A stretch of DNA of 18,690 nt from Egerieenecus sp048201975 (lineage in GTDB: Bacteria > Bacillota > Clostridia > Christensenellales > Aristaeellaceae): assembly GCA_048201975.1 (NCBI GenBank), contig DBFBGQ010000006.1, positions 1 through 18,690 of the forward strand, written 5' to 3'. This document shows, piece by piece, positions 1 through 6,005 of the stretch; the stretch's first letter is position 1, and every line of letters begins with the position of its first letter. The notes beneath the pieces are model-generated. The model saw only the letters and a program-made list of their open reading frames with translations. It was not told the origin of the DNA and ran no database searches. Position numbers and translations under genes: made by a program.

Positions 1-7
1 CAGGGGG

Positions 8-130
8 AAAGGCGGGCATTGCCGCCAGGAAGGTTGCCTTTTCCACCGGAAAAGGCAATCCGCCTACGGCGGACTGGTTGACTGCGCAAGGCGCAGGCAA
101 CCAGCCTCGCGGCAGTGCATGCCCGCCTTT
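8..130. repeat. Cloverleaf-folding intergenic repeat
   Basis: This non-coding stretch folds into a closed four-way junction. The outer stem pairs 8-19 with 119-130 (12 bp, perfect) and continues as 20-25 with 109-114, leaving a 4-nt bulge at 115-118. Inside are three consecutive hairpins: 34-44/48-58 (11 bp, 3-nt loop), 60-64/68-72 (5 bp, loop TAC), and a two-part arm 74-80/98-104 capped by 83-87/91-95. All pairings were read directly from the sequence. The fold is near-symmetric on both strands, so strand cannot be assigned. I do not recognise the family. It could be a MITE/BIME-like dispersed repeat or a structured RNA. No convincing ORF covers it. Confidence 0.7.
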
Positions 131-173
131 CTCAACCGAAACGAGCGGCGGAACGCCGCGACGATTGAGGTTG
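131..173. repeat. GC-rich hairpin next to the cloverleaf repeat
   Basis: A 6-bp GC stem (145-150 with 154-159, loop GAA) is enclosed by a second pairing of CTCAA (131-135) with TTGAG (165-169). An alternative outer pairing is CAACC (133-137) with GGTTG (169-173). It directly follows the cloverleaf and is probably part of the same element. From about 174 to 257 the sequence turns AT-rich and I see no gene in it. Confidence 0.5.
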
Positions 174-257
174 CGGAACGATCGGAAAGCCCCCGTGCTT
201 GCAAGAATGCAATGTAAAACTTGCAAATGTTATGAAATCAAATATTTTATCAATGCA

Positions 258-288
258 CTGAGCCGCCCCCTTGCGAGGGGCGGCTCAG
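258..288 (-). terminator. Stem-loop terminator after the GH31 gene
   Basis: A 12-bp perfect stem pairs 258-269 with 277-288 around a 7-nt loop. It begins 17 nt past the stop codon of the minus-strand GH31 gene. The following minus-strand sequence is T/A-rich but not a clean T-run, so termination may be imperfect. Placement and stem strength still favour a transcription terminator or a 3'-end stabilising hairpin for that gene. Confidence 0.6.
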
Positions 289-304
289 AAGATGTTTCCC
301 CCTT

Positions 305-2542
305 TTATTCCCCCACCCGCTCCACGCGGATCTCGGGGTAGGGGCGGAAGCCGTCGTGGAGCAGCTCCTGGTGGAGGCCCGCGGCGTCCTGGGTGAAGCG
401 GTAGAGGGTATAGGCACCATCCCGGTAGGCGTAGTCCCTGCCGTTGTCACGGTAGTGCTCCCAGACGCCTTCGCCGGGATAGCAGCGGAGGATCAGCGCG
501 GGGTCCGCCATTTCGTCGGTGTGGCGCTGGTCGGGGTACAGGGGCAGGATGGTGCCCGCCTTGACATAGATGGGGCAAAGATCCAGGGGCGCTTCCCGCA
601 TAAGCCAGCCGCCTGCGTGCTTTTCCCCGGTCCAGAAGTCGTACCAGTCCCCGGCGGGCAGGTAGACCATGCGCCGGCGGGCGCCCTGCTCCACCACCGG
701 GGCTACCAGCAGGTTTTCCCCCAGGAGGAATTCATCGTTGAGCTCCCGGACGTTGGGGTCCTGCTCGTAGTGGAGCACCAGGGGGCGCAGGGGAGGCAGG
801 CCCGTCTCCTCGCACTGGCGGAACAGGTCGTAGTAATAGGGCAGCAGGGCGTAGCGGAGCTTCACATACTTGCGGAAGATGTCCGTGACCTCCTTGCCGT
901 AGCGCCAGGGCTCCTGCAGGCGGGTGCCCCGGGCGCTGTGGCTGCGGAACAGCGGGGAGAAGCAGCCCGCCTGCACCCACCGGGCCATGAGCTCCGGGGT
1001 GCAGTCCGCGCCGAAGCCGCCGATATCCGTGCCGATAAACGCCATGCCGCTCAGGCCCAGGTTGCACTGCTGGGGAATGGCCATGCGCAGGTGGTTCCAC
1101 AGGCTCTGGTTGTCGCCGGTCCACACCACCGCGTATTTCTGCGAGCCGCTGTAGCAGGCGCGGGTGATGACGAAGGGGCGCAGGCCCGTGGCTTCCTTCC
1201 AGCCCTCAAAGGCCGCGCGGGACATGTTGTGCCCGTACACGTTGTGCATTTCCCCGTGGGTGGAGACCCGGTCCTCGTCGGTCATGAGCACATCGTTGGG
1301 CAGGGGGCCGCGGAAGCTGGCGGGCTCGTTCATGTCGTTCCATACGCCGCTGACGCCCTGCTCCGTGAGGAAGCGCTGCAGCCCGGCCCACCACCGGCGC
1401 ACCCGCGGCGCGCCGAAGTCCGGGTAGACGCTGTTCCCCGGCCACACCTCATTGACGTACACCAATTGGTCGGGGGTCTTGCAGAAGAAATCCTCCTTCA
1501 GCCCCTGGCGGTAAATGGCGTAGTTGGGATCCACCTTCACCCCGGGGTCAATGATGGTCACCGCCTTGACGCCCATTTCCCCCAGCTCGCGGATGAGCCC
1601 CGGGAAGTCCGGGAAGGTCTCCCCGTTGGTGGTGAAGACACGGTAGCCGTCCATGTAGTCGATGTCCAGGTGCAGGGCGTCCAAGGGAATGTCCAGCTCC
1701 CGGAAGGTGCGGGCCAGCTCCCGGAAGGTCTCCGCGGAGGCGTAGCCCCAGCGGCATTGATGATACCCCAGCGTCCAGCGCTGCGGCAGGGGGCAGCGCC
1801 CGGTGAGCCAGGTGTACCGCTCCACCGCCTGGGCCAGGGTGGGCCCGGCCAGGAAGTAATAGTTCAGGTAGCCCTCCTTGGCCCCGAAGGACAGATACGC
1901 CGGGCTCTCAAAGCCGAAATCAAAGTAGGTGCGGAAGGTATTGTCAAAAAACACGCCGTAGGTCTGCGCTCCGTTGGGCTTGGAGACGAAGAACACCGGG
2001 AAATCCTTGTACAGGGACTTGAAGCACTCCTCGTGGGGGGCGGGCTCGTCCGTGTTCCAGTTCTCGTAGGCGTAGCCCCGCTTGTTCAAAAAGCCGGTCT
2101 TGTCCCCCAGGCCGTAGATGGCGTCGCCGGGGTCCAGGGCGCGGAGCTCCTCCAGGGGCAGCGGGCCGGATTGGTCCTGGGGGCGGTGGCCCTCCTTGGC
2201 CAGCAGCTGCAGCGCCTCGGGGGTGAGGCCCCGGTCCACGCTTCCGCGGGCGCCCCGGTAGCTCAGGCTCAGGGGCTGACCCTGGCCGTCGAAAAGGTCC
2301 GCCTGGCCCTGGGGGTCGATTTCCAGGCGCAGCAGGGGGGTGACGATGGCGCAGCCCTCCCCCGCGGGCTCCACGGTCAGCGGGCATGGGGCGTGCAGCC
2401 CCGCCTCCACGGCCTTGGAGACGTAGTCCCGCGCCTCCTGACCCAGAAACACCCGCAGAATCCCCGGCGCGACGGCCTCCACACCCAGCAGCCCCCGGCT
2501 GGTGGAGCAGTAAACAAAGCGTTCCTCTTGACGGTATTCCAT
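305..2542 (-). CDS. GH31 alpha-glucosidase (MNEP type)
   Basis: A 745-aa glycoside hydrolase of family 31, which cleaves non-reducing terminal alpha-linked sugars with retention of configuration. The sequence shows the classic signature WNDMNEPASF at about 401-410, with Asp403 as expected nucleophile. WTGDNQS follows at about 475-481 with Asp477 as expected acid/base, and GTDIGGFG lies near 504-511. An N-terminal beta-sandwich precedes the barrel, and beta domains follow it. No signal peptide is visible, so the enzyme is expected in the cytoplasm, acting on imported oligosaccharides. The ATG start is supported by GAGAGGA 8 nt upstream. It is a single-gene unit, convergent with nothing inside the window and divergent from tRNA-Leu. 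A reverse-strand reading frame of similar length is a high-GC shadow. Exact substrate (maltose, isomaltose or other alpha-glucoside) cannot be told from sequence. Confidence 0.93.
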   Translation of the reverse strand: MEYRQEERFVYCSTSRGLLGVEAVAPGILRVFLGQEARDYVSKAVEAGLHAPCPLTVEPAGEGCAIVTPLLRLEIDPQGQADLFDGQGQPLSLSYRGARGSVDRGLTPEALQLLAKEGHRPQDQSGPLPLEELRALDPGDAIYGLGDKTGFLNKRGYAYENWNTDEPAPHEECFKSLYKDFPVFFVSKPNGAQTYGVFFDNTFRTYFDFGFESPAYLSFGAKEGYLNYYFLAGPTLAQAVERYTWLTGRCPLPQRWTLGYHQCRWGYASAETFRELARTFRELDIPLDALHLDIDYMDGYRVFTTNGETFPDFPGLIRELGEMGVKAVTIIDPGVKVDPNYAIYRQGLKEDFFCKTPDQLVYVNEVWPGNSVYPDFGAPRVRRWWAGLQRFLTEQGVSGVWNDMNEPASFRGPLPNDVLMTDEDRVSTHGEMHNVYGHNMSRAAFEGWKEATGLRPFVITRACYSGSQKYAVVWTGDNQSLWNHLRMAIPQQCNLGLSGMAFIGTDIGGFGADCTPELMARWVQAGCFSPLFRSHSARGTRLQEPWRYGKEVTDIFRKYVKLRYALLPYYYDLFRQCEETGLPPLRPLVLHYEQDPNVRELNDEFLLGENLLVAPVVEQGARRRMVYLPAGDWYDFWTGEKHAGGWLMREAPLDLCPIYVKAGTILPLYPDQRHTDEMADPALILRCYPGEGVWEHYRDNGRDYAYRDGAYTLYRFTQDAAGLHQELLHDGFRPYPEIRVERVGE

Positions 2543-2742
2543 GGCGAGAATCCTCTCTTCCTAATTTATATAGGCGGATTTTCGATCCGGCGGCCGCCCC
2601 GCTCTTTCCAGGCGCGCCGCGCGTTATAGATATTCGTGAACCCGCCGGGGGTTCCTTCCGGGTGCGGGGAAAGTTTTTTCACTTTTTTTCCAAAGGAAGC
2701 AGGATTTTCCCCCGGCGCGTCGAAAATTATGTATCGCATTTC

Positions 2743-2830
2743 GCGGGAATGGCGGAATTGGCAGACGCGCTAGATTCAGGTTCTAGTGAGGGTTTTCTTC
2801 ATGCAGGTTCAAGTCCTGTTTCCCGCACCA
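2743..2830 (+). tRNA. tRNA-Leu (anticodon CAG), CCA encoded
   Basis: The acceptor stem GCGGGAA (2743-2749) pairs perfectly with TTCCCGC (2820-2826), followed by discriminator A and an encoded CCA (2828-2830). The anticodon stem CTAGA/TCTAG (2770-2774/2782-2786) encloses the loop TTCAGGT with anticodon CAG at 2777-2779. A long variable arm follows, as in class II tRNAs, then a T-arm with loop TTCAAGT. It reads CUG leucine codons. Upstream (2543-2742) I see no other gene, and no promoter that I can define with confidence. Confidence 0.96.
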
Positions 2831-2837
2831 AACCAAT

Positions 2838-2889
2838 ATAATCCGAACTTGTTTCCGATAGGAGATGGGTTCGGATTATTTGTTTTTTT
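2838..2889 (+). terminator. Rho-independent terminator of tRNA-Leu
   Basis: An 11-bp perfect stem pairs 2838-2848 with 2869-2879, with a 20-nt loop, followed by a run of seven T (2883-2889). It starts 8 nt after the tRNA CCA end. Its right arm overlaps the start of the direct repeat shared with 11670 onwards. Confidence 0.85.
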
Positions 2890-2962
2890 CGATCCGTATG
2901 AAAGTACCTACTTTCGCAACGGGGTAAGGCGCAAGCCTGTCTCCAAGCCAAGAGGGCCACGG
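2868..2962. repeat. Direct repeat, left copy (mobile-element end)
   Basis: The segment matches 11670-11763 in the same orientation. The match begins with the 9-mer GGTTCGGAT (2868-2876 and 11670-11678), passes through a T-rich stretch and reaches a 49-nt block that is identical in both copies (2901-2949 and 11702-11750). The block contains AAAGTA-CC-TACTTT, flanked by a CCGT/ACGG pairing, and a GGC-GCAA-GCC mini-hairpin. The left copy starts inside the tRNA-Leu terminator, which suggests an integration site or element end. Confidence 0.75.
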
Positions 2963-2990
2963 AATTTAAAGAAGAAAGCCACATAAATAC

Positions 2991-3034
2991 AAAAAGGGCG
3001 GGACACCACCATTTTCGGATGATGTCCCGCCTTT
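2991..3034 (-). terminator. Terminator remnant of the left element copy
   Basis: The arms 2993-3010 and 3018-3034 pair over most of their length (GGCGGGACA against TGTCCCGCC at the core). On the minus strand the hairpin ends in TTTTT. It follows the decayed small gene at 3044-3222 exactly as the terminator at 11788-11830 follows the intact copy, so it belongs to the same element remnant. Confidence 0.7.
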
Positions 3035-3043
3035 GCCATGTCC

Positions 3044-3222
3044 ATATTCTGTTTTTACCCCTTGCTTCTCCATTCTCTCTGCTTCTTCTGTTCAGAGAAA
3101 ACTCCCGCTGCCCTTCTTCGCTCTCATAGAAGGTCAGAATGTCCGCAGGATGCAGGGGGCGATTGCTGCGATCTGGTGCTGGGGAATATCGGTGCTGTTG
3201 ATCGGCTACAGACGGCTTCCTT
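3044..3222 (-). pseudogene. Decayed copy of the 59-aa element gene
   Basis: Read on the minus strand, this stretch aligns codon by codon with the intact small gene at 11840-12019. Shared blocks include IPQHxIxAIA, FYESEEGQREF and a lysine-rich tail. The copy is broken: an in-frame TAG appears near the start, a one-base deletion follows the TGCATCCTG codons, another small shift lies after the REF block, and the stop codon has become TAT. No start with a ribosome binding site remains. Together with the terminator at 2991-3034 and the 49-bp repeat, it marks an older or partly replaced mobile element next to tRNA-Leu. The LacI gene's stop codon lies only about 47 bp further on. Confidence 0.7.
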
Positions 3223-3268
3223 TGCTGTTTTTAAAAGAGTTGTTGCGGCTCCGTTTGTCAGGGCCCGT

Positions 3269-4288
3269 TCACGTTCGGGGCGCAGATACGGTGGCGCGTT
3301 CGACGAGTTCCACATCCAGCACGCGCATTTCTGCAGGGGTGTCTCGGCCCTCTATCTGACGCTGCAAAATTTCAATGGCGAGCGTTGCCTTCTGTTCCAG
3401 ATACTGCCCAATGGTTGTCAGTGGAGGATAGATCTGTCCGCTGACGGGGATGTTGTCAAACCCTACAACCGATAGATCACGGGGAATGGAATACCCGCGC
3501 TCTGCCAGCGCGCCCATCAGCCCCATGGCGAGTTGATCGCTTGTTACAAAGACGCCCGTTATGCTTCCAGCCATGGCGCACAGCGCATCTGTCGCAGCGC
3601 AAATTGCGTGCGGGTCGCTGTCGGATTCCACAACAATCCGATGCTCTGGTTCCAGCGTGAGGCCGCGGGCAGCCAGTTCATCCATAAATCCGGCAAGGCG
3701 TTGCTGGATAACACCGGTGGCGTGCTGCGCAGGTCCGGCAAAGGCAAGCCGGGTATGACCATGCTCGGCCAGGCAGCGGGCCGCCAGCCGTCCGCCCCGG
3801 TAGTCATCAATGCCTACGCTGCAAATCCGGCGCATGTTGCTGTAGCTGTCCACAAATACCATGGGAGCCTTGGAGGCGGCATAGATCTGCTCGATCTCAT
3901 CATCGAACATTCCCAGAAAAACGGCTCCCCGCACATTCCAGGCACGCAGGGTTTTTGCAATGTCGGCCTTGTTTTCAACTAGGCTGACCATCGCATAAAA
4001 GCCGCCTGCCTGAAGCAACCGGATCATCTGTCCCACCAGCGCCGCGTTGTGCGGCCCGCTCAGCGCGTTTTCATTGCCGATATTGCGCAGCATGATAGCC
4101 ACGATATTGGAATTGGCCTTGGCAAGGTTGCGCGCGCTGGCGTTTTGCACATAGTTGCGCCGCCGGATGATTTCCTGAATCTGTGCCGCTTTCTCTTTGG
4201 ATACCTTGGACAGGTTGCCGTTGACAACGTTGGAAACCGTCATGACGCTTACGTTGGCCTCGCGCGCGATGTCCTTAAGCGTAACCAC
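3269..4288 (-). CDS. LacI-family transcriptional repressor
   Basis: A 339-aa LacI/GalR regulator that binds operator DNA as a dimer or tetramer and releases it on binding a sugar effector. Residues 2-25 form the helix-turn-helix, beginning VTLKDIAREANVSVMTVSNV, followed by the hinge region. A periplasmic-binding-protein-like effector domain of usual length follows. The chosen start is the GTG at 4288, because the AGGAGG at 4295-4300 lies 6 nt upstream of it. An ATG at 4294 sits directly against that site, and a GTG at 4303 has no site of its own. The gene is divergent from the ABC/glycosidase operon, whose promoter carries a LacI-like operator, so it most likely controls that operon. A palindrome between its own -10 box and start codon suggests autorepression. 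Effector unknown. Confidence 0.93.
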   Translation of the reverse strand: MVTLKDIAREANVSVMTVSNVVNGNLSKVSKEKAAQIQEIIRRRNYVQNASARNLAKANSNIVAIMLRNIGNENALSGPHNAALVGQMIRLLQAGGFYAMVSLVENKADIAKTLRAWNVRGAVFLGMFDDEIEQIYAASKAPMVFVDSYSNMRRICSVGIDDYRGGRLAARCLAEHGHTRLAFAGPAQHATGVIQQRLAGFMDELAARGLTLEPEHRIVVESDSDPHAICAATDALCAMAGSITGVFVTSDQLAMGLMGALAERGYSIPRDLSVVGFDNIPVSGQIYPPLTTIGQYLEQKATLAIEILQRQIEGRDTPAEMRVLDVELVERATVSAPRT

Positions 4289-4306
4289 AGCCATCCTCCT
4301 CACAAA

Positions 4307-4318
4307 GGTTTATAAACC
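4307..4318. promoter_or_regulatory. Candidate operator for lacI autorepression
   Basis: A perfect 12-bp palindrome, GGTTTATAAACC, sits immediately downstream of the proposed -10 box (4319-4324) of the minus-strand regulator gene. This position, at the transcription start, is what an autorepressor would use. It shares GTTTA/TAAAC half-sites with 4398-4412, and the GTTTA half-site only with 4522-4537. Spacing differs between the three sites, so binding by the same protein is inference. Confidence 0.5.
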
Positions 4319-4348
4319 ATAGTAGCATACTTCTCAAAACAATTGCAA
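4319..4348 (-). promoter_or_regulatory. Candidate promoter of the LacI gene
   Basis: On the minus strand, a TTGCAA -35 box (4343-4348) and a TACTAT -10 box (4319-4324) are separated by 18 nt. They lie about 30 nt upstream of the chosen GTG start. Both boxes are close to the sigma-A consensus. Confidence 0.5.
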
Positions 4349-4397
4349 TATAAAATTGGAATAATTCACCGTGAAGTTCCGCAGGCTCAACCGGATG

Positions 4398-4412
4398 AAG
4401 TTTAATAAACTT
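4398..4412. promoter_or_regulatory. Palindromic GTTTA-A-TAAAC site
   Basis: The 15-mer AAGTTTAATAAACTT is a perfect inverted repeat around one central base. It lies in the divergent intergenic region, about 75 bp upstream of the operon's -35 box. It may be an auxiliary operator for DNA looping by the LacI protein, but this is inferred only from position and half-site similarity. Confidence 0.4.
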
Positions 4413-4486
4413 ATCTTATTTTGTCTGAATAATGTTGCAAATGAAACGTATGGTTCAATTCTATCGTCTATTGTTTGATTTCTCTA

Positions 4487-4514
4487 TTGACAACGCAGCA
4501 CGGATGACTATAAT
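4487..4514 (+). promoter_or_regulatory. Consensus promoter of the sugar operon
   Basis: TTGACA (4487-4492) and TATAAT (4509-4514) both match the sigma-A consensus perfectly, with a 16-nt spacer. The predicted start site is near 4521, leaving a leader of about 58 nt before the solute-binding protein. A promoter this strong needs a repressor, which fits the divergent LacI gene and the operator over the start site. Confidence 0.85.
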
Positions 4515-4521
4515 AGAATTA

Positions 4522-4537
4522 AGTTTACCGCTATACT
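4522..4537. promoter_or_regulatory. LacI-type operator at the operon start site
   Basis: AGTTTACCGCTATACT is a 16-bp imperfect palindrome with the central CG typical of LacI-family operators; 12 of 16 positions agree with its reverse complement. It begins 7 bp after the -10 box, so a bound repressor would block transcription start. Confidence 0.6.
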
Positions 4538-4578
4538 AGTCATGCGGAAAGAAAAATAACGGAAGGGAAGATTTTGTG

Positions 4579-5925
4579 ATGAAGAAAAATCTAAGGCGTA
4601 TGATTTCCCTGCTGCTTTCCCTGACCCTGCTGATGACCATGGGCGTTGCCATGGCCGAAGGCGGCGCAGTCATCGGAAGCGCCATTCAATACGACCCCTC
4701 CGCTCCGGTCAACAACGGTGAGGACATCGCCATTGAATTCTGGTATTGGACGGGCGCGGCCAACCTGTTTCAGGCAGTGGTGGACGAATATACGGCCATT
4801 CATCCCAATGTGAAGATCACGCTTGTGGAAAACCCCTATGAAGACTACTGGACAAAGCTCCCTCTGGCCCTGCAGGGCACAGATGGTCCCGCCATCTTCA
4901 ATGTACACAACAGCTATCATGAAAACCTGATCAGTTATCTGGCGCCCTATGATATTCCGCTGGAGGACCTGGAAGCCGATTTTGTTGGCGTTTCCGCACA
5001 TGAAATCGACGGTAACGTCTACTACACGGACTATGGCATGATGACGGCCACCATGTATTACAACAAGGCCATGTGGGATGCAGCCGGACTGACCGAGGCC
5101 GACATTCCCAAGACGTGGGACCAGTTCCGCGAGGTAGCCAAAAAGCTGACCATCCGCGATGAAAACGGCGAGCTGGTACAGGCGGGATTCAGCTTTAACG
5201 GCGGCGCCCAGGGCGATGTGCTGGGTATGCAGTACCAGTATGGGCAGAATCTGTTTACGGAGGACAACAAGGTAACTTTCAACAACGAAGCCATCCGCAC
5301 GGTCGTCAACCGCATGAAGGACATCTATGAGGTGGACGGCAGCGGCGACTATAATTTCGGCAACAACTCCGGCGACAACTTTGGCCAGGGCATGGTGGCC
5401 ATGTACCTGGGCTGGGGCTTCATGCACAATCTGTTCAAGAGCCTGTGGCCCGAAACCGACTTCGGCAGCTTTGAAATTCCCACCCCTACCGAGGACGTGC
5501 CCTATGCCTATCACCGCTACAACGGCGAGTCCACCTTTGGCATTAACAAAAACGCGCCCGCCGATCAGCAGGCGGTAGCCCAGGATATCGTGCGCTTCTT
5601 CCTGGCCAACGACGCGCTCCAAAAGGAGTTCTGCCTGGCCAACTCCGTCTTCCCGGCCAAGCGGTCTCTGGCGCAGGACGAGGACATCCTCAGCGTGTCG
5701 AGCATCGCGGTGCTGGCCGAGCACATCGACCGTTACATCTGGCCCGGCCCCATGCCCAGCGCCGTTGAAAACAACATGAAGATCGCACTGGAAAACATCT
5801 TCTACAACGGCGAGGATGTCGAAACCGCCCTGCAAAACGCCGAGGACCTTTGCAATGAGGAGCTGGCAATGAGCGAATTTGTTTCCGTCGAGCCGCAATA
5901 CCAGTACGCGGACGAAGCGAAATGA
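4579..5925 (+). CDS. Sugar ABC transporter solute-binding protein
   Basis: A 448-aa extracellular solute-binding protein of the family-1 (MalE-like) cluster, the capture component of a carbohydrate importer. Residues 1-26 form a Sec signal peptide: MKKNLRR, a hydrophobic core, and a probable cleavage after AMA before EGG. The mature part shows the expected start of such proteins (IEFWYWTGAANLFQAVVDEY, then HPNVKITLVE) and many aromatic residues for sugar stacking. Start: a GTG at 4576 directly precedes an ATG at 4579; the ATG is better spaced from the GGAAGGGAAG at 4561-4570. No lipobox cysteine follows the signal sequence, which is unusual for a Gram-positive binding protein. It is the first gene of the operon, behind the consensus promoter, and is followed by an attenuating hairpin. 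Ligand probably an alpha-linked oligosaccharide, judged from the downstream enzymes. Confidence 0.93.
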   Translation: MKKNLRRMISLLLSLTLLMTMGVAMAEGGAVIGSAIQYDPSAPVNNGEDIAIEFWYWTGAANLFQAVVDEYTAIHPNVKITLVENPYEDYWTKLPLALQGTDGPAIFNVHNSYHENLISYLAPYDIPLEDLEADFVGVSAHEIDGNVYYTDYGMMTATMYYNKAMWDAAGLTEADIPKTWDQFREVAKKLTIRDENGELVQAGFSFNGGAQGDVLGMQYQYGQNLFTEDNKVTFNNEAIRTVVNRMKDIYEVDGSGDYNFGNNSGDNFGQGMVAMYLGWGFMHNLFKSLWPETDFGSFEIPTPTEDVPYAYHRYNGESTFGINKNAPADQQAVAQDIVRFFLANDALQKEFCLANSVFPAKRSLAQDEDILSVSSIAVLAEHIDRYIWPGPMPSAVENNMKIALENIFYNGEDVETALQNAEDLCNEELAMSEFVSVEPQYQYADEAK

Positions 5926-5948
5926 ACGATCGTTTGCCATAACCGCAT

Positions 5949-5983
5949 GGGCCGGTGGGTTTACCCCTCCCACCGGCCCTTTT
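5949..5983 (+). terminator. Intra-operon hairpin/attenuator
   Basis: An 11-bp perfect stem (5949-5959 with 5969-5979, 9-nt loop) is followed by TTTT (5980-5983). It lies 23 nt after the binding-protein stop and 22 nt before the first permease start. In sugar ABC operons such structures between the binding-protein and permease genes lower permease expression and stabilise the upstream mRNA. Here partial read-through is required, because no separate promoter for the permeases is visible. Confidence 0.75.
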
Positions 5984-6005
5984 GGGGAAGGGAGGCGCCC
6001 GCCTG

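Noticed and set aside
8..130. A tRNA or tmRNA in the cloverleaf at the left edge
   Set aside because: The arms lack a 7-bp anticodon arrangement, TTCAA loop and CCA end; only the overall junction shape resembles a tRNA.
356..2629. A 757-codon open frame on the plus strand opposite the GH31 gene
   Set aside because: Antisense shadow of a high-GC gene: repetitive Gly/Val/Ala/Pro-rich composition, no recognisable domain, and the minus strand carries full GH31 motifs and a ribosome binding site.
2901..2914. AAAGTACCTACTTT as an oriT inverted repeat for the MobV relaxase
   Set aside because: MobV oriTs usually have larger inverted repeats with a defined nick region near mob; position downstream of the last gene and lack of the nick consensus make this unsupported.
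2894..2984. Short minus-strand coding sequence through the 49-bp repeat
   Set aside because: The two repeat copies give open frames with different flanking residues and no ribosome binding site; base-pair conservation fits a site or RNA better than a protein.
4591..5973. A 460-codon minus-strand frame opposite the solute-binding protein
   Set aside because: Low-complexity antisense frame without a ribosome binding site; the plus strand has a signal peptide, promoter and operon context.
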